Source: Acestrorhynchus altus (taxonomy: Eukaryota > Chordata > Actinopteri > Characiformes > Acestrorhynchidae). From it: a stretch of DNA of 64,000 bases. Each line of letters begins with the position of its first letter. The stretch's first letter is position 1. The notes beneath the pieces were generated by a model. That model was not told the origin of the DNA. It did not search any database and saw only the letters and a program-made list of their open reading frames with translations. Shown in pieces: positions 1 to 13,262 of the stretch. The position numbers and the translations under genes are program-made. The stretch is from positions 7,820,968 to 7,884,967 of the forward strand of contig CM067512.1 in the NCBI GenBank assembly GCA_034509495.1, read 5' to 3'.

Positions 1-261
1 GCAGGAAAGGGAGAGGCACCAATGAGAAGAAAAGAATGAAAGGCCACTTTCATATGGGAAGGAAGAGAAAGGAAGAAAAGAGCAGAAAGATGAGGAGAAT
101 GAGAGAATGAAAGAATGACAAGATTAATGAAGGGGGATCAACGTCCAATTCATCCTGAGGAATCAACCAGTGTAAGTTTGCAGGGTCAAAGAGGGTCTCG
201 CACGAAAGCAGAGAGGCAGGTGGACAGACGTGCTTTCTGTGTTTATAGTGTGAGCAAAAGT

Positions 262-530
262 ACACCATATGGACAAAAGTATCGGAGCACCTGCTCATTC
301 ATCGTTTCTTCTGAAGTTCTTCTGCTCTGCTTTTGTCGGAATAATGGTCTCGAATGTCGATAAGAAGCCTTTCGACCTGATTGTGGAGCACTGCTGTGGG
401 AATTCGATCGCAATTGTTAACAAATACATTGGTGAGGTCAGGATGTTGGATGATCACCACCCCAACTTTGAGGGAGCACCATCATTCCCGAGATCCCAGT
501 TCCTTTTATCCACAGCTCTGTGCTGCTGTA
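262..530 (+). mobile_element. Non-autonomous DNA element, 'TATGGACAAAAGTAT' family, copy A
   Basis: It begins ACACCATATGGACAAAAG and runs through CACCTGCTCATTCAT, then GAGGTCAGGATGTTGGATGA, to the block GAGCACCATCATTCC. These are hallmarks of a very common short fish DNA element with Tc1-like ends. The right end is decayed. Further pieces of the same family occur in this window near 16.4, 21.9, 32.9, 36.1, 43.9 and 61.8 kb. Confidence 0.75.
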
Positions 531-539
531 AATACAAAA

Positions 540-3500
540 ATTAGCCTTTGTGCTCCCCCTCATGGACAACTATGAACATGCATTTGATAACGAGCTGAGA
601 AACAGAACCATTACAAAAGTGAAAGAAGCATGTGGACTGACATGGTCCAGTATATCACAGGAGTCCCTTCATGCAGGTTTCCTAACTTTCAATGAAGCAC
701 CCGCTTGTGGAACCTGCTTTGTGGGTGTGATAAAGTGGTATAGTAAACTAAACCTGCTGTTACTGAATATTTTATCAACAAAATATTTCAACAAATATTT
801 CAAAGCCTCTTTATTATAAAAATGCAAAACGCTTTTTCACAATCACTGAAAAATAAAAACCACCATCTACTCGAATGACAATGGAACCCCCTGCTGCCCA
901 GATCTAAATTTTTGAGCTGCTTTAGAAGGAGGTCATGAACTCTGGACTCCTGTCACTTTGTGTGTGTCTAAGCCTGTGGAAATACTGAATATGATTCTCT
1001 TCACTGATCCGTGCTCATATTACATCCCTAAGGAATCTCGCAAACTGAGGGTCCTCATTCGGGAACAATGTGAGGCCATAAAGCCCTCAGTCTGCCGAAG
1101 AAACAAAACCTGCATGTTCCACAAGGCTACGGAACAAACTTTCTAAAGACAGGAATACAGTAGCAGCACCAGAGACATGCAAGGAGTTTCATAATACCTA
1201 ATTACTGCTGAAAACAGAGCTTTCCAGTCAGAAACACAGGTTACATAAGGAGTTAGGAAACTGATTATATCAATCAGCTGCAGTGCATAGCTGGCTTCTC
1301 AGCAAGTGGAATCCAGTGACAAGGATGACGTCCAATGAGCAGAGCAGATGTTTTCAATAACTTTCCCTAAAATACTATAAAGAGATCTCGTCAGTATTTG
1401 CTATGTGTCTAGACTTGAGTTGATTGATGATGTTATCGTAAATCGTAGATAGTTTGCATCCATCACAAAAGACCATTAAGTCGATGATAATTATCGATGG
1501 AAAAATGCTCCTTTCATCATATTTGTATTATAATCATTGACGTTGGCTAGGTTTAGTGTGTTTTCCTTTAATATGCAGGGTTATTTCATGTGCATGTCAG
1601 TGTGAATGCGTTGTTTGGCTTAAGTAGCAGATCAAAGCAGCACTTTTTTACACTGTGGTCTTTCCTCTTTCATGCACGGAAGGTTTTCTCACATTGAACA
1701 CCTTTTTCTCACAAAGCAGAAATAAAAATTAAATGATTTTGACTGGTTACTGTGAGTTAATAAGAACAAGAGAACTTTAATTTAGTGAATAACAGCCTAA
1801 TAACAGTTATATTATGGTACAATAACAGTAAATGAAAGTTATAACAATGAACCAGGAAAAAATGCATTGGAAAGCACTCATATAATCATGAATTAATGAA
1901 TTTATTGTACTCACTTGCCTGTGCAGTCACAACATTGACAATATTTTGTATTATTTGATGCAAAGGTTTTCTCCTTAAACGTAATAATTTGGGGTGGTGT
2001 GTTACATACTGTCTTTGTCTATATAATGATGTTGGTTGATGTATCACGAAAGCTGAGGAAAGCCTGAGAGCTGAAACGTTCAAAATGAATGTCTGGAGTT
2101 CAGTAATGACACTGAAAATTATACAAATGCTGTCCAAAACTCATTTCCTGAGCTATAACAACATATACTATCAGTTTTAGAAGTCGGGTTCAAACACTAA
2201 GCTAAGAGAAACTAAGAGAACTGAGAAGCAAATGTTCTACTCAAAGCAAAAATGTCCTTTTGATAGCCCTCATCTTCATCACCTTCTCATTAAATACCTC
2301 CGAAGGCCTTGTGGATTTTCCACCAGTTACACTCAGGCACTGATTCCTGTACCAAAACATGCCGGCACCCAACCCTTGTACTAGATAAATACACACTGAC
2401 TCATAATACAGGTTATATTTTGCAATCAAACATCTGGAGCTAGCAACCGTAGGCAAATTATGACCCTCCTCTAGAGACAGCAGATCTGAGGGAGACATTC
2501 TTTTCATGCAATCCAAACATAAATGCCAAAAATGCATGTTGATGCAAAGTGTAAAAAGTGTACGGCCAACTAGATCTTGGGCGTAAGCTGGAGAGCGAGC
2601 ATTTTACCACATTAAACCTTTAAAAAAACAAACATTTTCATTAAAAACACTGAATCTAAATGGTAATTTGGACATTTTCAGAGAATGGAAAGGCCAGTTA
2701 AAAGCAAACTAGGGGTCTAACAATGGCGAGCAAATGTTACAGCATCTAACCAGCAGATACTAAATGCAAATAGCATAAACTAGGCTTAATCCTCTATTCC
2801 ATTTGCTGTTAATGCAATCCAATTAAAGTCAAAATGTGCAAGAATTCCTACAATGCCTTTGTCAGAGAGCTATACTTAGAAACGCGGGAGTGTAATCCTG
2901 TTACTGAGACTGCAACTATGGCTGCTTTGCTTACAGATCTACCATCCCCAGATCCCTGTATTGAATTCAGAACCTTAGACAGAGCGATATCACATACACA
3001 ACAGAAGACATGGAGAGACGGGGAGAGACGGGGAGAGACAGAGAGAGGGGGTTCTTATTCTCATGCTAATAATTCCTAGTGTATTTGACTAAACTGAATG
3101 TGACTGTGGGAAAAAAGACCACTTGAAACCAGAACGTTGGCAAGATAGTGGATTTTTCTTCTCTCTTGTCTGTTCTCCCACCCCATTCCTCGGAAGGTCC
3201 ATGAGAAATGGAGACAGTGTTGTTGGAGACAGAACAAGGGTCAACAACGAGCAACGAGGTCTCGGCTCGTACAAGACACAAAGTGACTTCTGCTCAAAGA
3301 GAAGTGGTTAGAATTTGTGTTAATGTTCAGCATTAATGACAAAAACAGTATAACAGGTGGAACAAGGACATGGGAGATAGTCAGCACTTACTTTGGTGCA
3401 GGATAACCATCACATAAAGACTGGTGAATGAAGAGCTGATCAGCTGGTTAGTGTGCACAGAGCTGAAGGTTTATCAGACTAGGGCGTCTAAACTGATTCA

Positions 3501-4226
3501 TCTGCTAATTACAGTCTTGAGAGTGAAGATACTGGAGCTGTAATGAGTAAGGAGTAAAGGGTGGTTGATGAGGTAGCCAGAGCTACTATACATTTCTGAG
3601 GAGTTTGCTCTGTGGAATCGTTTGAGAGCTGTGTGAACTGAATTTAAAGGTCAATCAAAGTCCTACATTTTCCTGCATATCAGCTCCAACCAGCTCCTCA
3701 GACATATATTACAAATAAATACAAATATTACAAACAACTTTGAGAAAAAAATGAGCAAGTCTGATATAAAACAATTCTTTTTATATTTGCTAGACAAGAA
3801 AAAAAAGTGGCATTTTGTTTAATTCTCTGCTTAACTAGCAGTGGACCACCCAGAAAATGCTGCACAAAAGCCCAACAGTCACAACCTTTTGATCAATTTC
3901 ATAGACCTTGTTTGGTCCTTTGACTGGCCCCTTCACCCTCTCAGTGGCCCACGTCCATAGTGGCCCACCTGGATTTTTCTCAGTTCTGATGGCCAGTCCA
4001 ACTGTATTAGCTTTGTAGTGCAAATATAAAAAAACCTAAAAAGCAAACACTGGATACTAAAATTAGTCTACACTTGTGGTAAAATGAATACTGTGAATAT
4101 TGTGTGTTTATTTTTTGGACAATCAGATTCAAATCAGGACATAAATATGTATTATGTATTAAATATGGACGCCACAGAAACAATAAAGCAGGCACATGTC
4201 AGTCAGCTGAGGCCCTATTGTGTCAA

Positions 4227-4228
<2 letters not shown>
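540..4228. other. Intronic DNA with no recognised gene
   Basis: AT-rich unique-looking sequence. Short open frames on both strands lack domain-like content. A short GGGAGAGACG tandem is present at 3015-3045. I see no RNA gene or intact mobile element. Confidence 0.6.
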
Positions 4229-4264
<36 letters not shown>

Positions 4265-4278
4265 TACAAGTGAGAGAA

Positions 4279-4334
<56 letters not shown>

Positions 4335-4449
4335 CAGACACGCTGGAATTCAGTAGGCATCGGGGACATGACTGTGTGCAGTATTTGTGTTTTGTATGCA
4401 GTTCATGTTAGAACAAGCATGCAGTTTCTGAGTGTGTATGATCAAATGG

Positions 4450-4490
<41 letters not shown>

Positions 4491-4507
4491 CTGTCTGTCT
4501 GAGTGCA

Positions 4508-4578
<71 letters not shown>

Positions 4579-4674
4579 CTCTTTCTGAATGGGTCCATTC
4601 ATGGTAATGAACGTCATTGTTCCTGGTAAGGGCTCACCATCGAACAGTCCTGAATCTGAAATCTTCCCTTCCCT

Positions 4675-4749
<75 letters not shown>

Positions 4750-4861
4750 AACTCTCTGATTGAAACGTCAGGATCAGTAATCTGATGACAGCCAAGACCT
4801 CTACTGACTGAGGCGAATACAAAACCATGAGAAAGTTCCTCCAGCCACACACAGCCAATCA

Positions 4862-4903
<42 letters not shown>
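4229..4903. repeat. Cluster of dinucleotide microsatellites
   Basis: Six arrays lie within 700 bp: (TG)n 4229-4262, (GA)n 4283-4330, (GT)n 4449-4489, (GT)n 4511-4577, (TG)n 4679-4748 and (AC)n 4866-4903. The intervening 20-120 bp segments are unique. Cys-Val and His-Thr open frames across them are artefacts. Confidence 0.97.
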
Positions 4904-4906
<3 letters not shown>

Positions 4907-4953
4907 AATGTCATGACGTGTAGTATGTATATAAAGAAAATGAGAATGTCCCA

Positions 4954-5672
4954 CAACAGTGCATCCAGAAAGTATTCACAGCGCTTCATTATTTCCACAT
5001 TTTGTTGTTACAGGCTTATTTCAAATTGGATTCAATTCATTTTTTTCCTCAAAAATTCTGAACATAATACCCCACAGTAACAAAGTTAGAAATGTTTGTT
5101 TAAAAATACAAATGTATTTAAAAAATAAAAAAATAAAACAGAAATATAACGTACATATTGTGTATTCACAGTCTTTGCTCGATACTTAGTTAAAGAAAAC
5201 TTTGGCAGCAATTACAGCCTCGAGTCTTTTTGAGTATGATGCTACAAGCTGTTTTAGGAAGTTTCTCCCATTCTTCAATTCCACAACCTCTCAAGCTCCA
5301 TCAATTGGATGGAGAGAGTCTGTGCACAGCCATTTTTAGATATCTCCAGAGATGTTCAATCGTGTTCAAGTCTGGGCTCTGGCTGGACCACTCAAGGACA
5401 TTCACAGAGTTGTGCCGAAGCCACTCCTTTGTTATCTTGGCTGTGTGCTTAGGGGTGTGTCTTTGGAAGATAAACCTTCATTCCAGTCTGAGGTCCAGAG
5501 CGCTCTGGAGCAGATTACCATCAAGGGTGTCTCTGTATGCTGCAGTCATCTACACACCACGATCACTCAGTTTGGCTGGGAGCACAGCTCTATGAAGAGT
5601 CCTGGTGGTTCCAAACTTCTTCCATTTATGGATGATGTGGAGGCCACTGTTTTATTTTCTGCACCCTTCCCC
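4954..5672 (-). mobile_element. Tc1-like transposon remnant, internally deleted
   Basis: The left end CAGTGCATCCAGAAAGTATT and the following CACAGCGCTTCATTATTTCC match a widespread fish Tc1 family as I remember it. From 5230 to 5660 the sequence is the antisense of a degenerate transposase (for example the segments CTGGCTGGACCACTCAAGGA and GAGGTCCAGAGCGCTCTGGA). Stops and deletions break the frame; the catalytic DDE region is largely missing. Confidence 0.85.
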
Positions 5673-5673
5673 T

Positions 5674-5935
5674 ATCAGTGTCACTGCAGTGCTGAGAATT
5701 AACCACCACCCACAAAATACCTGCTCTGTGGTGGTCGTGTGGGGTCCTGACCATTAAAGAACAGGGAGAAAGAAGGACAATAAGGTATGCAGAGAAAGAA
5801 ATGGACAGCAGTCTAATTATAGAACTACAAAATGCACCAGTGTGGTCAGAGAAGCTGATAATAATGAACAGTGAGTGCAGGAACAAGGAGGTGGTCCTAA
5901 GGTTGTAGATGATTGTAAACCAGTAAAAATCAATT
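5674..5935 (+). mobile_element. Short non-autonomous fish DNA repeat
   Basis: It contains CAGTGTCACTGCAGTGCTGA, then CCTGCTCTGTGGTGGTCGTG, and ends with ACAAGGAGGTGGTCCTAAGG, matching a common fish repeat as I recall it. A related but rearranged copy is at 54395-54815. It abuts the Tc1 remnant, so one probably inserted into the other. Confidence 0.65.
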
Positions 5936-6000
5936 TCAGGAAGTCATCAAGCTCTGATGTGATCTCTTGATTAAGAACATGCCACTGCATAATATATGTA

Positions 6001-6062
6001 CACTACCGGTCAAAAGTTTCAGAACCCATTTTGGGTGTTCTAAAACTTTTGACCGGTAGTGT
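6001..6062. mobile_element. Minimal palindromic DNA element (two fused terminal inverted repeats)
   Basis: ACACTACCGGTCAAAAGTTT and its reverse complement face each other across only a few bases. The arms are about 29 bp with one mismatch and a small indel, flanked by TA-rich DNA. The arm is the Tc1/mariner-type end (CACTACCGGTCAAAAGTTT) of a fish family. Nothing but ends remains. Confidence 0.85.
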
Positions 6063-6287
6063 AAATTTATTCCATTGAGTTTTTTGTTAAAGTTACAAAA
6101 AACAAAAGAGCACTGCAAGTTAACCCTGTGCTTTCTGCTTTTCATTAAACATCTGGATTCTAACCACAAACACAGGCCAAAACTATCCTGCACCAACTAA
6201 TCACTTCCGAACATGAGCTTCAAATCCAGCTAATATTACAGTATTACAGCATTACATTCCCACTGGCAGGAACCGAGTGTTTTAGAA

Positions 6288-6475
6288 TTTGCTAGAACAG
6301 GGCCACCTAAGCCAGTGCACCAGGCGATGCAGGCTTTAGTGCCAGCCTTATATACTCACACCTACGTCAGCTAACAGTACCAGAAGATTAGACACATGTG
6401 TTAGATTAGTGTTAACACTCATTCCTGCAGGTGGCACTTGAGAAGGCCTGCTGATCCCTGCTCTAGAAAATGCAG
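6288..6475. mobile_element. Possible hAT-type MITE
   Basis: GCTAGAACAGGGCCACC on the left and GATCCCTGCTCTAGAA on the right look like degenerate inverted ends with similar flanks. The inside resembles a fish repeat that recurs in other orders. The ends are imperfect, so the call is tentative. Confidence 0.35.
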
Positions 6476-6497
6476 CAGCGCTCTACTTCTTTCTAAA

Positions 6498-6498
<1 letters not shown>

Positions 6499-6545
<47 letters not shown>

Positions 6546-6696
6546 TTTCTCTCTCTGAGCCTCTGCTTCTCATTTTACAGTCAAATACTGAGCAAACCTA
6601 AAGTAGGCAAGGCAGCCGAGAGCAATGAATGAAAGAAAGTAGCTCAAACAGTAGGATAGACATGATGGTACATCGTAGATTTGGTCAATAGGTAAA

Positions 6697-6763
<67 letters not shown>

Positions 6764-6778
6764 GTGTGTGTGTGTGTG
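6499..6778. repeat. Microsatellites (CT)n and (TG)n
   Basis: (CT)n occupies about 6503-6542. A long (TG)n with one CG interruption occupies about 6699-6778. The 150 bp between them is unique. Confidence 0.95.
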
Positions 6779-7099
6779 GCATGCAGCTAGCAGTTCCCCC
6801 AGATAAGCAGAAAGAGTCCAGCTCCCATGAGTCCATCACTCGTCCCACTTACACCCATTTTTTCTCTCAAACACACTTTCACACACATACTTTTAGAGAT
6901 TTGCAGAGATGGGTACTGTCCCACTTGCACACATCATGTCCCACTTACACATTCAGCAACATTTTGTGGTGGTGGTGGAGTGTGGATGGTGGAGTGTGCC
7001 ACAAAAGTATTGTATTCCCTCAAACCAGCAGACTAGGGAAGCAAGCGCTCGAAAACACACCTCATCCAAAGTCCTCAGACAAAAGACGAAACTCTTCAC

Positions 7100-10000
7100 A
7101 AGGTTAACCAAACGTTCGGCGGCAGATGTTGGAGAAGTTTCATATTTGGGGCACTTTCAAGAGTTTGCCATTCACCTATTTCTCAGCCATCCTGACAGAC
7201 GTCCACCATTCAGATAAGAGACCATTAAAACCGAGTCATCATTTGTAGTCAGCACCATGCAGTTATGCCCATATTTGGCAATCTGGGTCTAAATGGGATT
7301 TGCAAAGGGAAAATGAACAGGGTTTTCAAAATAAATAATAAATAAATATGTAAGAAATAAATATGCCCCAAACCAGACACGATATGACAATATTGTATTG
7401 AATGGTGAACGATTTTATCGTGATAGCCGATGTACTTCTCATTTTCACCATATGACCCACTCCTACTCCAAACCATACACTTTTTGGCCTGTGTACATTT
7501 TTCGACAGTACAAGTAATTCAAGGACGACCACTTTTCAATCAGGTGATGTTCAGCAGTGCAACCTGTATGGCTTGCCAATGCAAGATCAGAATGGAAGCT
7601 CGAATGTGTGATAAGGAACAGATAAACACACTGTAACCTACAATGCTTCCCTGCTGAAAACCAGCTCAACACCAGCTTCTGCTGGTAGCTGGTGTTAGAT
7701 CCAGGTTGATGCTTGATGGTCAAGGTAGTTGGAATCTGACCATCCTGGAGAAAATATAGCCTGATAAAATGGTTGAGCAGCTTATCTCTTGAATAACACT
7801 GCATATAACTTACACTTGAGGTTGATGGTCTATCAGCTGGTCTATCAGCTCATGCCTTATAATTCAATACTTATTAATACACCCAAGATAAACTGGTAGG
7901 TTATGATGGTGGATGAGTAGGTATATGTTGATGTTGATGATACTGAGGTGATCTGGTCAGATGATCAGTGATCAGTAGGTCTTTTCTTCAGTCAGTGTTC
8001 CAAATATCAGTATTTAGACTAGCTATCAAAAAAGCTGCAACAGAGCCAATGACATTATATCTGACGTCTCAGTAACATCCTTGGCATCAATTTATGATAT
8101 AAAATAGTAAAATACCGTGAGTGGTTATTAGGTGCTTGCATAGTCATGCACATCTCTATTGTTTGAGTTTGGGTGGTCATCATCAATAGGTACCAAGGGA
8201 ACTGTATGAAAGACCACTGGTGCACCGTAGTTCAGTCATCTTGATCTATAGACAATAAGCAACTTACACAGGTTTACAACTGGTATTTACTTTATCCCTT
8301 TTCAAGCTGTTTGAGTTCATCTTCCTTGTGTTAAACTCAGATTTTCACAAGTGTACCACACATGGAGAGTAGCAAAGAGTTAATCTAAGGGGAAAGGGGG
8401 CCTTATCTTAAACCCTGCTCCACCTGTTCACCCCACTTCCGATAATCTACCAGCCATCTGGACAACTTACTAATTTGTCAGATCCGAGCGCGTCTTCGGA
8501 GCAGCAGCGCTGTGTTACTGTCAAAGGCTGTTTTATCACTGGAAAGTCCAAGCAATCATCATCTTTCATAAATTATCTTTCCACTGTCAGTCTGAAATAC
8601 CTACAGGATATTTCTAAACTGCACTTTGACACAATACAGTACAGCATGTCATCAGTCCTAAGGCAGGTATTTAGACAGACACAGCCAGACAGTACATGCC
8701 AAGTGAAGAATGTGTAGACTGGAGTTAAGCCTGGAGATCTGAGAGCGCGTTCTTCCATCAGAAAGTTTCCACTGGCACAGTGAGAATTATAAAAAATGTC
8801 CACATTCTCCTTTTAGCCCTTTTATGATTAACAGTGCTGATCTAGATGTGAACATCTGTGTACATGCATATGAGAAACGGGAGATGACACAATAGCATAC
8901 TTGCATACTTTATATCAACAGCAGTATTGAGATTTTTTTTTAATAAAATAAAGTGTCAACATTTTAGATCCAGGTAATATATCCAATATTTCAACTTATG
9001 AGATTGTTGTAAAAATATTATTATAATATTTAAGCATTTATATCTTATGAAAGTATTATATTATCCAATAATTGAGTATAGAGTAAAACATGAGATATTT
9101 ATTATTTAAAATAACCACAAAATGCTTAAAAATACTTACAAGTTGGCAGCAATAAGCCAGTTTTAGGTATACCATGATATTTAAACCACTGCTACAACTG
9201 AACACAGAATCCCACAAAAGAATATCATCCATTTAATCCGTTTCTCTCAATATTGTTCTTCTTGAATTCTTATCACGTGACTCAACTTTTCCATAAAATA
9301 TTTCACTCTGCCAGTTTTCTTGTGTTGGCAGGTCTGATTTTTACAGTTTCCTCATGATGGCATTTTTACAAGCTGCTAATAAAAATTTAAACACATATTG
9401 GTCTTCCCTCAACACAAATCCTGTCAAATTACCAAAAAATACATCATTGCATGAATACTTTCCCAAAACCATATAATACCAAGACAAAACCAAAAGACAT
9501 GAGAGTGATTTACATTAACTGCTCCACATTGTGTCCAACATGGTGGTGTGAAGACAAACTGTGCTTCTAATTTCACGGCTGATAAAGGATCTCATTAAAT
9601 TCTTCCAACAGTGTTCTCTTTAAGTGCACAATGAAGTGGTAGGCTGTTGTGTTTCCATATGAACAACCATTCGTCTTGTGAAATATTCACACATAATTCG
9701 GTTATAAATTTCTACTTTTTTCTTGTTTCTTTTTTAATATAATTAAGTGTTCGTTGAACAAAAAACTCCTGTTTTAATGGTCATTGTGACACAACATAAT
9801 CAGAACAACTGCAAAATATTGTACACCGTGATACCATGATACTTTCTAACATCATCCTCTGATCATTATATCGTTGTAATGTTACTTGCTCATTGTTACA
9901 TTGCTACAATATCGGATCAGTGCACTATTTACGGAGTAAACACAGGGTTCAGTGTGTTTATGAGTACTTGTACAATAACACTGTTGAACCCTTCCATCAG

Positions 10001-10515
10001 ATCTGCCATCTGTCATCTTCTGACAATACTCCTTTGTGCAGCATTTCCATTCACTCACACTGACATACTGTTGCTGAAAAAAGGCCGCAGCACCACCTAA
10101 ACATAACCTTAACCTTCACTTCAGTCCTAAAATCTCTTTGGCTCTTTGCTCTTAATCCTTCTTGCCCTTTGCCCCATTAATAGTTTTCCAATTATTCTGA
10201 AATTAGGTCCCCAAAAAGAGATAAATACATGTCCATACAGGTGGCCTTTCAATATGAAAGTGCAGCCCAGACTCGTGGAGAACATCCCTATCTAGATTTT
10301 CCAGAACAAACCCCAGAGCTGTCTCCATGCCCATCACCCAAACACAACCCCAACCCACAGACACACCCATCACCAGCACCACCAGCCTCACCTCATGTGA
10401 CACATTCCGCATGCTGGTCAGCTCTTTGGGATGGGCACAAGTCCAAAATGGGCAAAACTTCAGTAGCACCATGTGGGGCTTATTGTTTTGGACTAATACA
10501 TTGGAATTGGGTCAA
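7100..10515. other. Intronic DNA with no recognised gene
   Basis: AT-rich sequence with no coding signal. At 7649-7705 ACCAGCTCAACACCAGC faces GCTGGTAGCTGGTGTT, a small inverted repeat typical of short fish MITEs. 'Atatgccccaaa' at 7361 recurs at 10893 and marks a dispersed repeat. Nothing else is identified. Confidence 0.5.
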
Positions 10516-10823
10516 ATAAACAGTAGCAGTCAAAAGTTTGGGCTTCCATACTAATAGAAATAAGTTCCATTAAAAGATAAAAAATAAACATATATTCTTA
10601 TGTCCACTTCTAACTATTTAAATTTGGGCAACTTAGAATTGAAACATAAGACTGGGTGTTATGTATGTTGTCCACGAGCACAAGCATTGCCAATGGGACG
10701 GATGGGAATCTCACAGGAGATGAGCCAAAGGTCATCTCAATGCCAAGCATCACCCCCAGCATTGGGCTGTGGAGCAGTGGCACAGGGTTCTTTACCAATT
10801 TAAAGATTTTGTACCTTCACAGC

Positions 10824-11706
10824 TAGGCCTGTCACAATTATCACAATATCAACTTTCCCTAAAATAAATAGACATGAACTCTGATAGAAAATATGCCCCA
10901 AAGGCGGCACAATTCCACAGCGTTTGGAAAAGTGAGACAAAATGGACTTGTTTCAAAGCCGCATGTGGAGCATTTTCTGAGCGAGCGAGGAGGGCTTACT
11001 GTGAGTGAGTCGGTGTTCTGTCAAGTTGTGCTACCCACCAATATGTGTGTGGTTGGTGTGGTGCGACAGATAACACCAGTGAGCCACCACACCATGTAGG
11101 AGTCTGGGCTTCGCTTTCAAGTCTGGGCAACTATGCTGGGCTACACCAATACGAGTTGTTGGGCAAGACTACTAACACTACTCTGGGCCACCTCTGTACT
11201 GTCAATAACCTCGTAAGTCACTCTGGATAAGCGTGTCAGCCAAATTCCGTAAATGTAAGTGTGTTACTTAGTGGCATGGTGCTCTGACTCATGACTTTTA
11301 AAGTTTTCAAGTGTTTCCTCATAATTCTGTTTTCCTCGGGTGCAGTTTCCAATCTGAATGTACTGTTATTTGTTGCTTGTAAATACAATAATTTCTTATC
11401 ACCTCCATTACCTTCTTTTTACTCCTCATATTGTGATTTAGGCTCCAAACATCTGTCCTATATTTCTGCTGGGAGTGGTACTGTTAGCCTATCAAAAGAG
11501 CTGACCTACAGCTTTCTAGGCAGCTTTATAAATACACACTATGGTGGCACACTTCCAAAAGTCAGGACTGGTTTTATGTCATTGTATTAAAATTGCATCA
11601 TTGCATTATTATGCATTTATAAATGGTCTTAAAATGGCAATATTATTGTTGATGAATTATTTCTAGAACAATTTATTGTCCCCAAAAAATAGTGACAGGC
11701 CAACAG
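10824..11706. mobile_element. Probable non-autonomous DNA element with a nested SINE
   Basis: The left flank AGGCCTGTCACAATTATCAC and the right flank AATAGTGACAGGCCA form short inverted ends (GGCCTGTCAC/GTGACAGGCC). The element has no coding sequence. A SINE at 11048-11257 lies inside it. The inverted ends are only about 12 bp, so the boundaries are tentative. Confidence 0.45.
11048..11257 (+). mobile_element. tRNA-derived SINE, family B
   Basis: GTTGGTGTGGTGCGACAGAT at the head is followed by a degenerate box-B-like TTCAAGTC, and by a tail containing CACTCTGGATAAGCGTGTCA with a CCGTAAATGTAAGTG end. Related copies are at 19358-19533, at 61680-61728 (tail only) and on the minus strand at 61948-62190. 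Confidence 0.75.
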
Positions 11707-12590
11707 CTTGTTTACAAAACATACATATTATTACTATTTATTATATATTATTTGAAGTGCATCTCTGGAATGCACTGTTGTGGTGTTTGTGATTAAGAAC
11801 TAATCATCTGACATTCGCACCCGACTAATAATCTTGTGGCTGAATGCAATCAAGTCCTTCCCACAAGAGTAGAGGACTTTACTGCAGCAAAGGAGAAACA
11901 AACCAAATGACCCACAAAATAGACAAAGAAAAGGTGGCTTCAAACTTTAGGACGTATATATTTTGACTATACAATAATGAAGCCGTCACACCGAATAACT
12001 GCTCTTCTATCACAAACCAGCTCTCACAACGTCATGTGTTCACAAGGCCAATTAAAAAAAAAAAGTCTTAATAATCAGAACACTGACCACTGTGAACTGA
12101 GCTGAGGTGAGATGGGACAGGAGCAAACAAGTAGAAGTGGAACCTAAAGAGGCACAAATCTCCAGTATAATCCAGTGCTTCGTGCTGGAGTGATCCACTA
12201 ACCCAGTTTAGATCAGGCTTTCAAAGCCCCATTCACACCAGTCTCTTTTAGATTTAGACATAATGCTAGACAATCATTTACAACGTCTGTAAACATGCAG
12301 GTCCACAATTTACAGGCAAAACAGGCACTCCTGTGCATGAACGGCCCAAAACTGAACTAACAAGAGAAGAGGAGAGACTGTGCTCCCAGTAATAATAATG
12401 CAAGTCAAAACAGAGCCTGGTGCCCACAGGAAAAACAGAAGAAAGACGATCATCAGCAGAAGAAAGAGTCATCACTCACTCACAGGGGATTACTTTATAT
12501 AATAACTCTATGATTTGGTTAAATGATCACTGAGATCATTCCTTGCAATGCTGTCATATTTATGATGAAGTAACTGACCAAGGGTTTAAA
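11707..12590. other. Intronic DNA, no gene seen
   Basis: The segment at 11760-11880 (GAATGCACTG, then CTGAATGCAATCAAGTCC) resembles the middle of the 'ggacaaaagta' element family. The rest is unassigned. Confidence 0.4.
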
Positions 12591-12597
12591 GCTGATA

Positions 12598-12892
12598 GGG
12601 CAGCCGTGGCCTGGTGTTTACAGAACCAGCCTTGTTGAAGGTTGCTGCTTCAAGTCCCTAAACTGGTAGGACATGACAGAAGTGCCCTTGAGCAAAGCAC
12701 TTAACTCCCCACCTGCTCCCCAGGCACCATCGTTAGGGCTGCCAACCACTCCGGGCATGTATGCTCACTGCCTCAAGTATTCACTAGTATGTATGTGCGT
12801 TCATCGCTGTGTGGATGGGTTAAATGTGGAGGACAATTTCCCTGTCTGCAGTACAGTGGCTCGATGGGCACCTTTATTACCTTTACCTTAAA
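12598..12892 (+). mobile_element. tRNA-derived SINE, family A
   Basis: It opens GGGCAGCCGTGGCCTGGTG, has a box-B-like GCTTCAAGTCCC, then GTGCCCTTGAGCAAAGCACT and a 3' body ending GATGGGTTAAATGTGGAGG. This is the architecture of a fish tRNA-SINE. It ends in the T-rich run TTTATTACCTTTACC. A minus-strand fragment of the same family is at 50355-50445. Confidence 0.8.
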
Positions 12893-13189
12893 AGACACAT
12901 TCTGGTCCATTTCATTGTGGCCAACATCAACAGGTATGCGTTGTAACTCCCCTAGTGGCAGATTACACCCCCCAACCACCCTTTTTACAGTATCCTAAAA
13001 AGTCAATGTTAACAACTTGTTTTGCAAGTCCATTAATTTACAGTTCAAACATTAAATGTCCATTATTTGGGCCCATACTTCAATTCCCCATTCTCAAACA
13101 GCTTCATGGTGATTAACCCTAATGGTGATAAACCTTTAATAAAGTATAATATTAAAGTATTATTATTTAATTGTAACAGCATAAATACA

Positions 13190-13202
13190 GCATGGTGTGT
13201 GC

Positions 13203-13262
<60 letters not shown>

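Noticed and set aside
4104..4502. Cys-Val-rich and His-Thr-rich open frames, also seen at all other dinucleotide arrays
   Set aside because: Simple translation of (TG)n/(AC)n microsatellites.
11048..11257. Functional tRNA genes at the SINE heads (also 12598, 19358, 61948)
   Set aside because: Box-A and box-B-like words are present but no cloverleaf can be drawn, and the copies are followed by SINE bodies.
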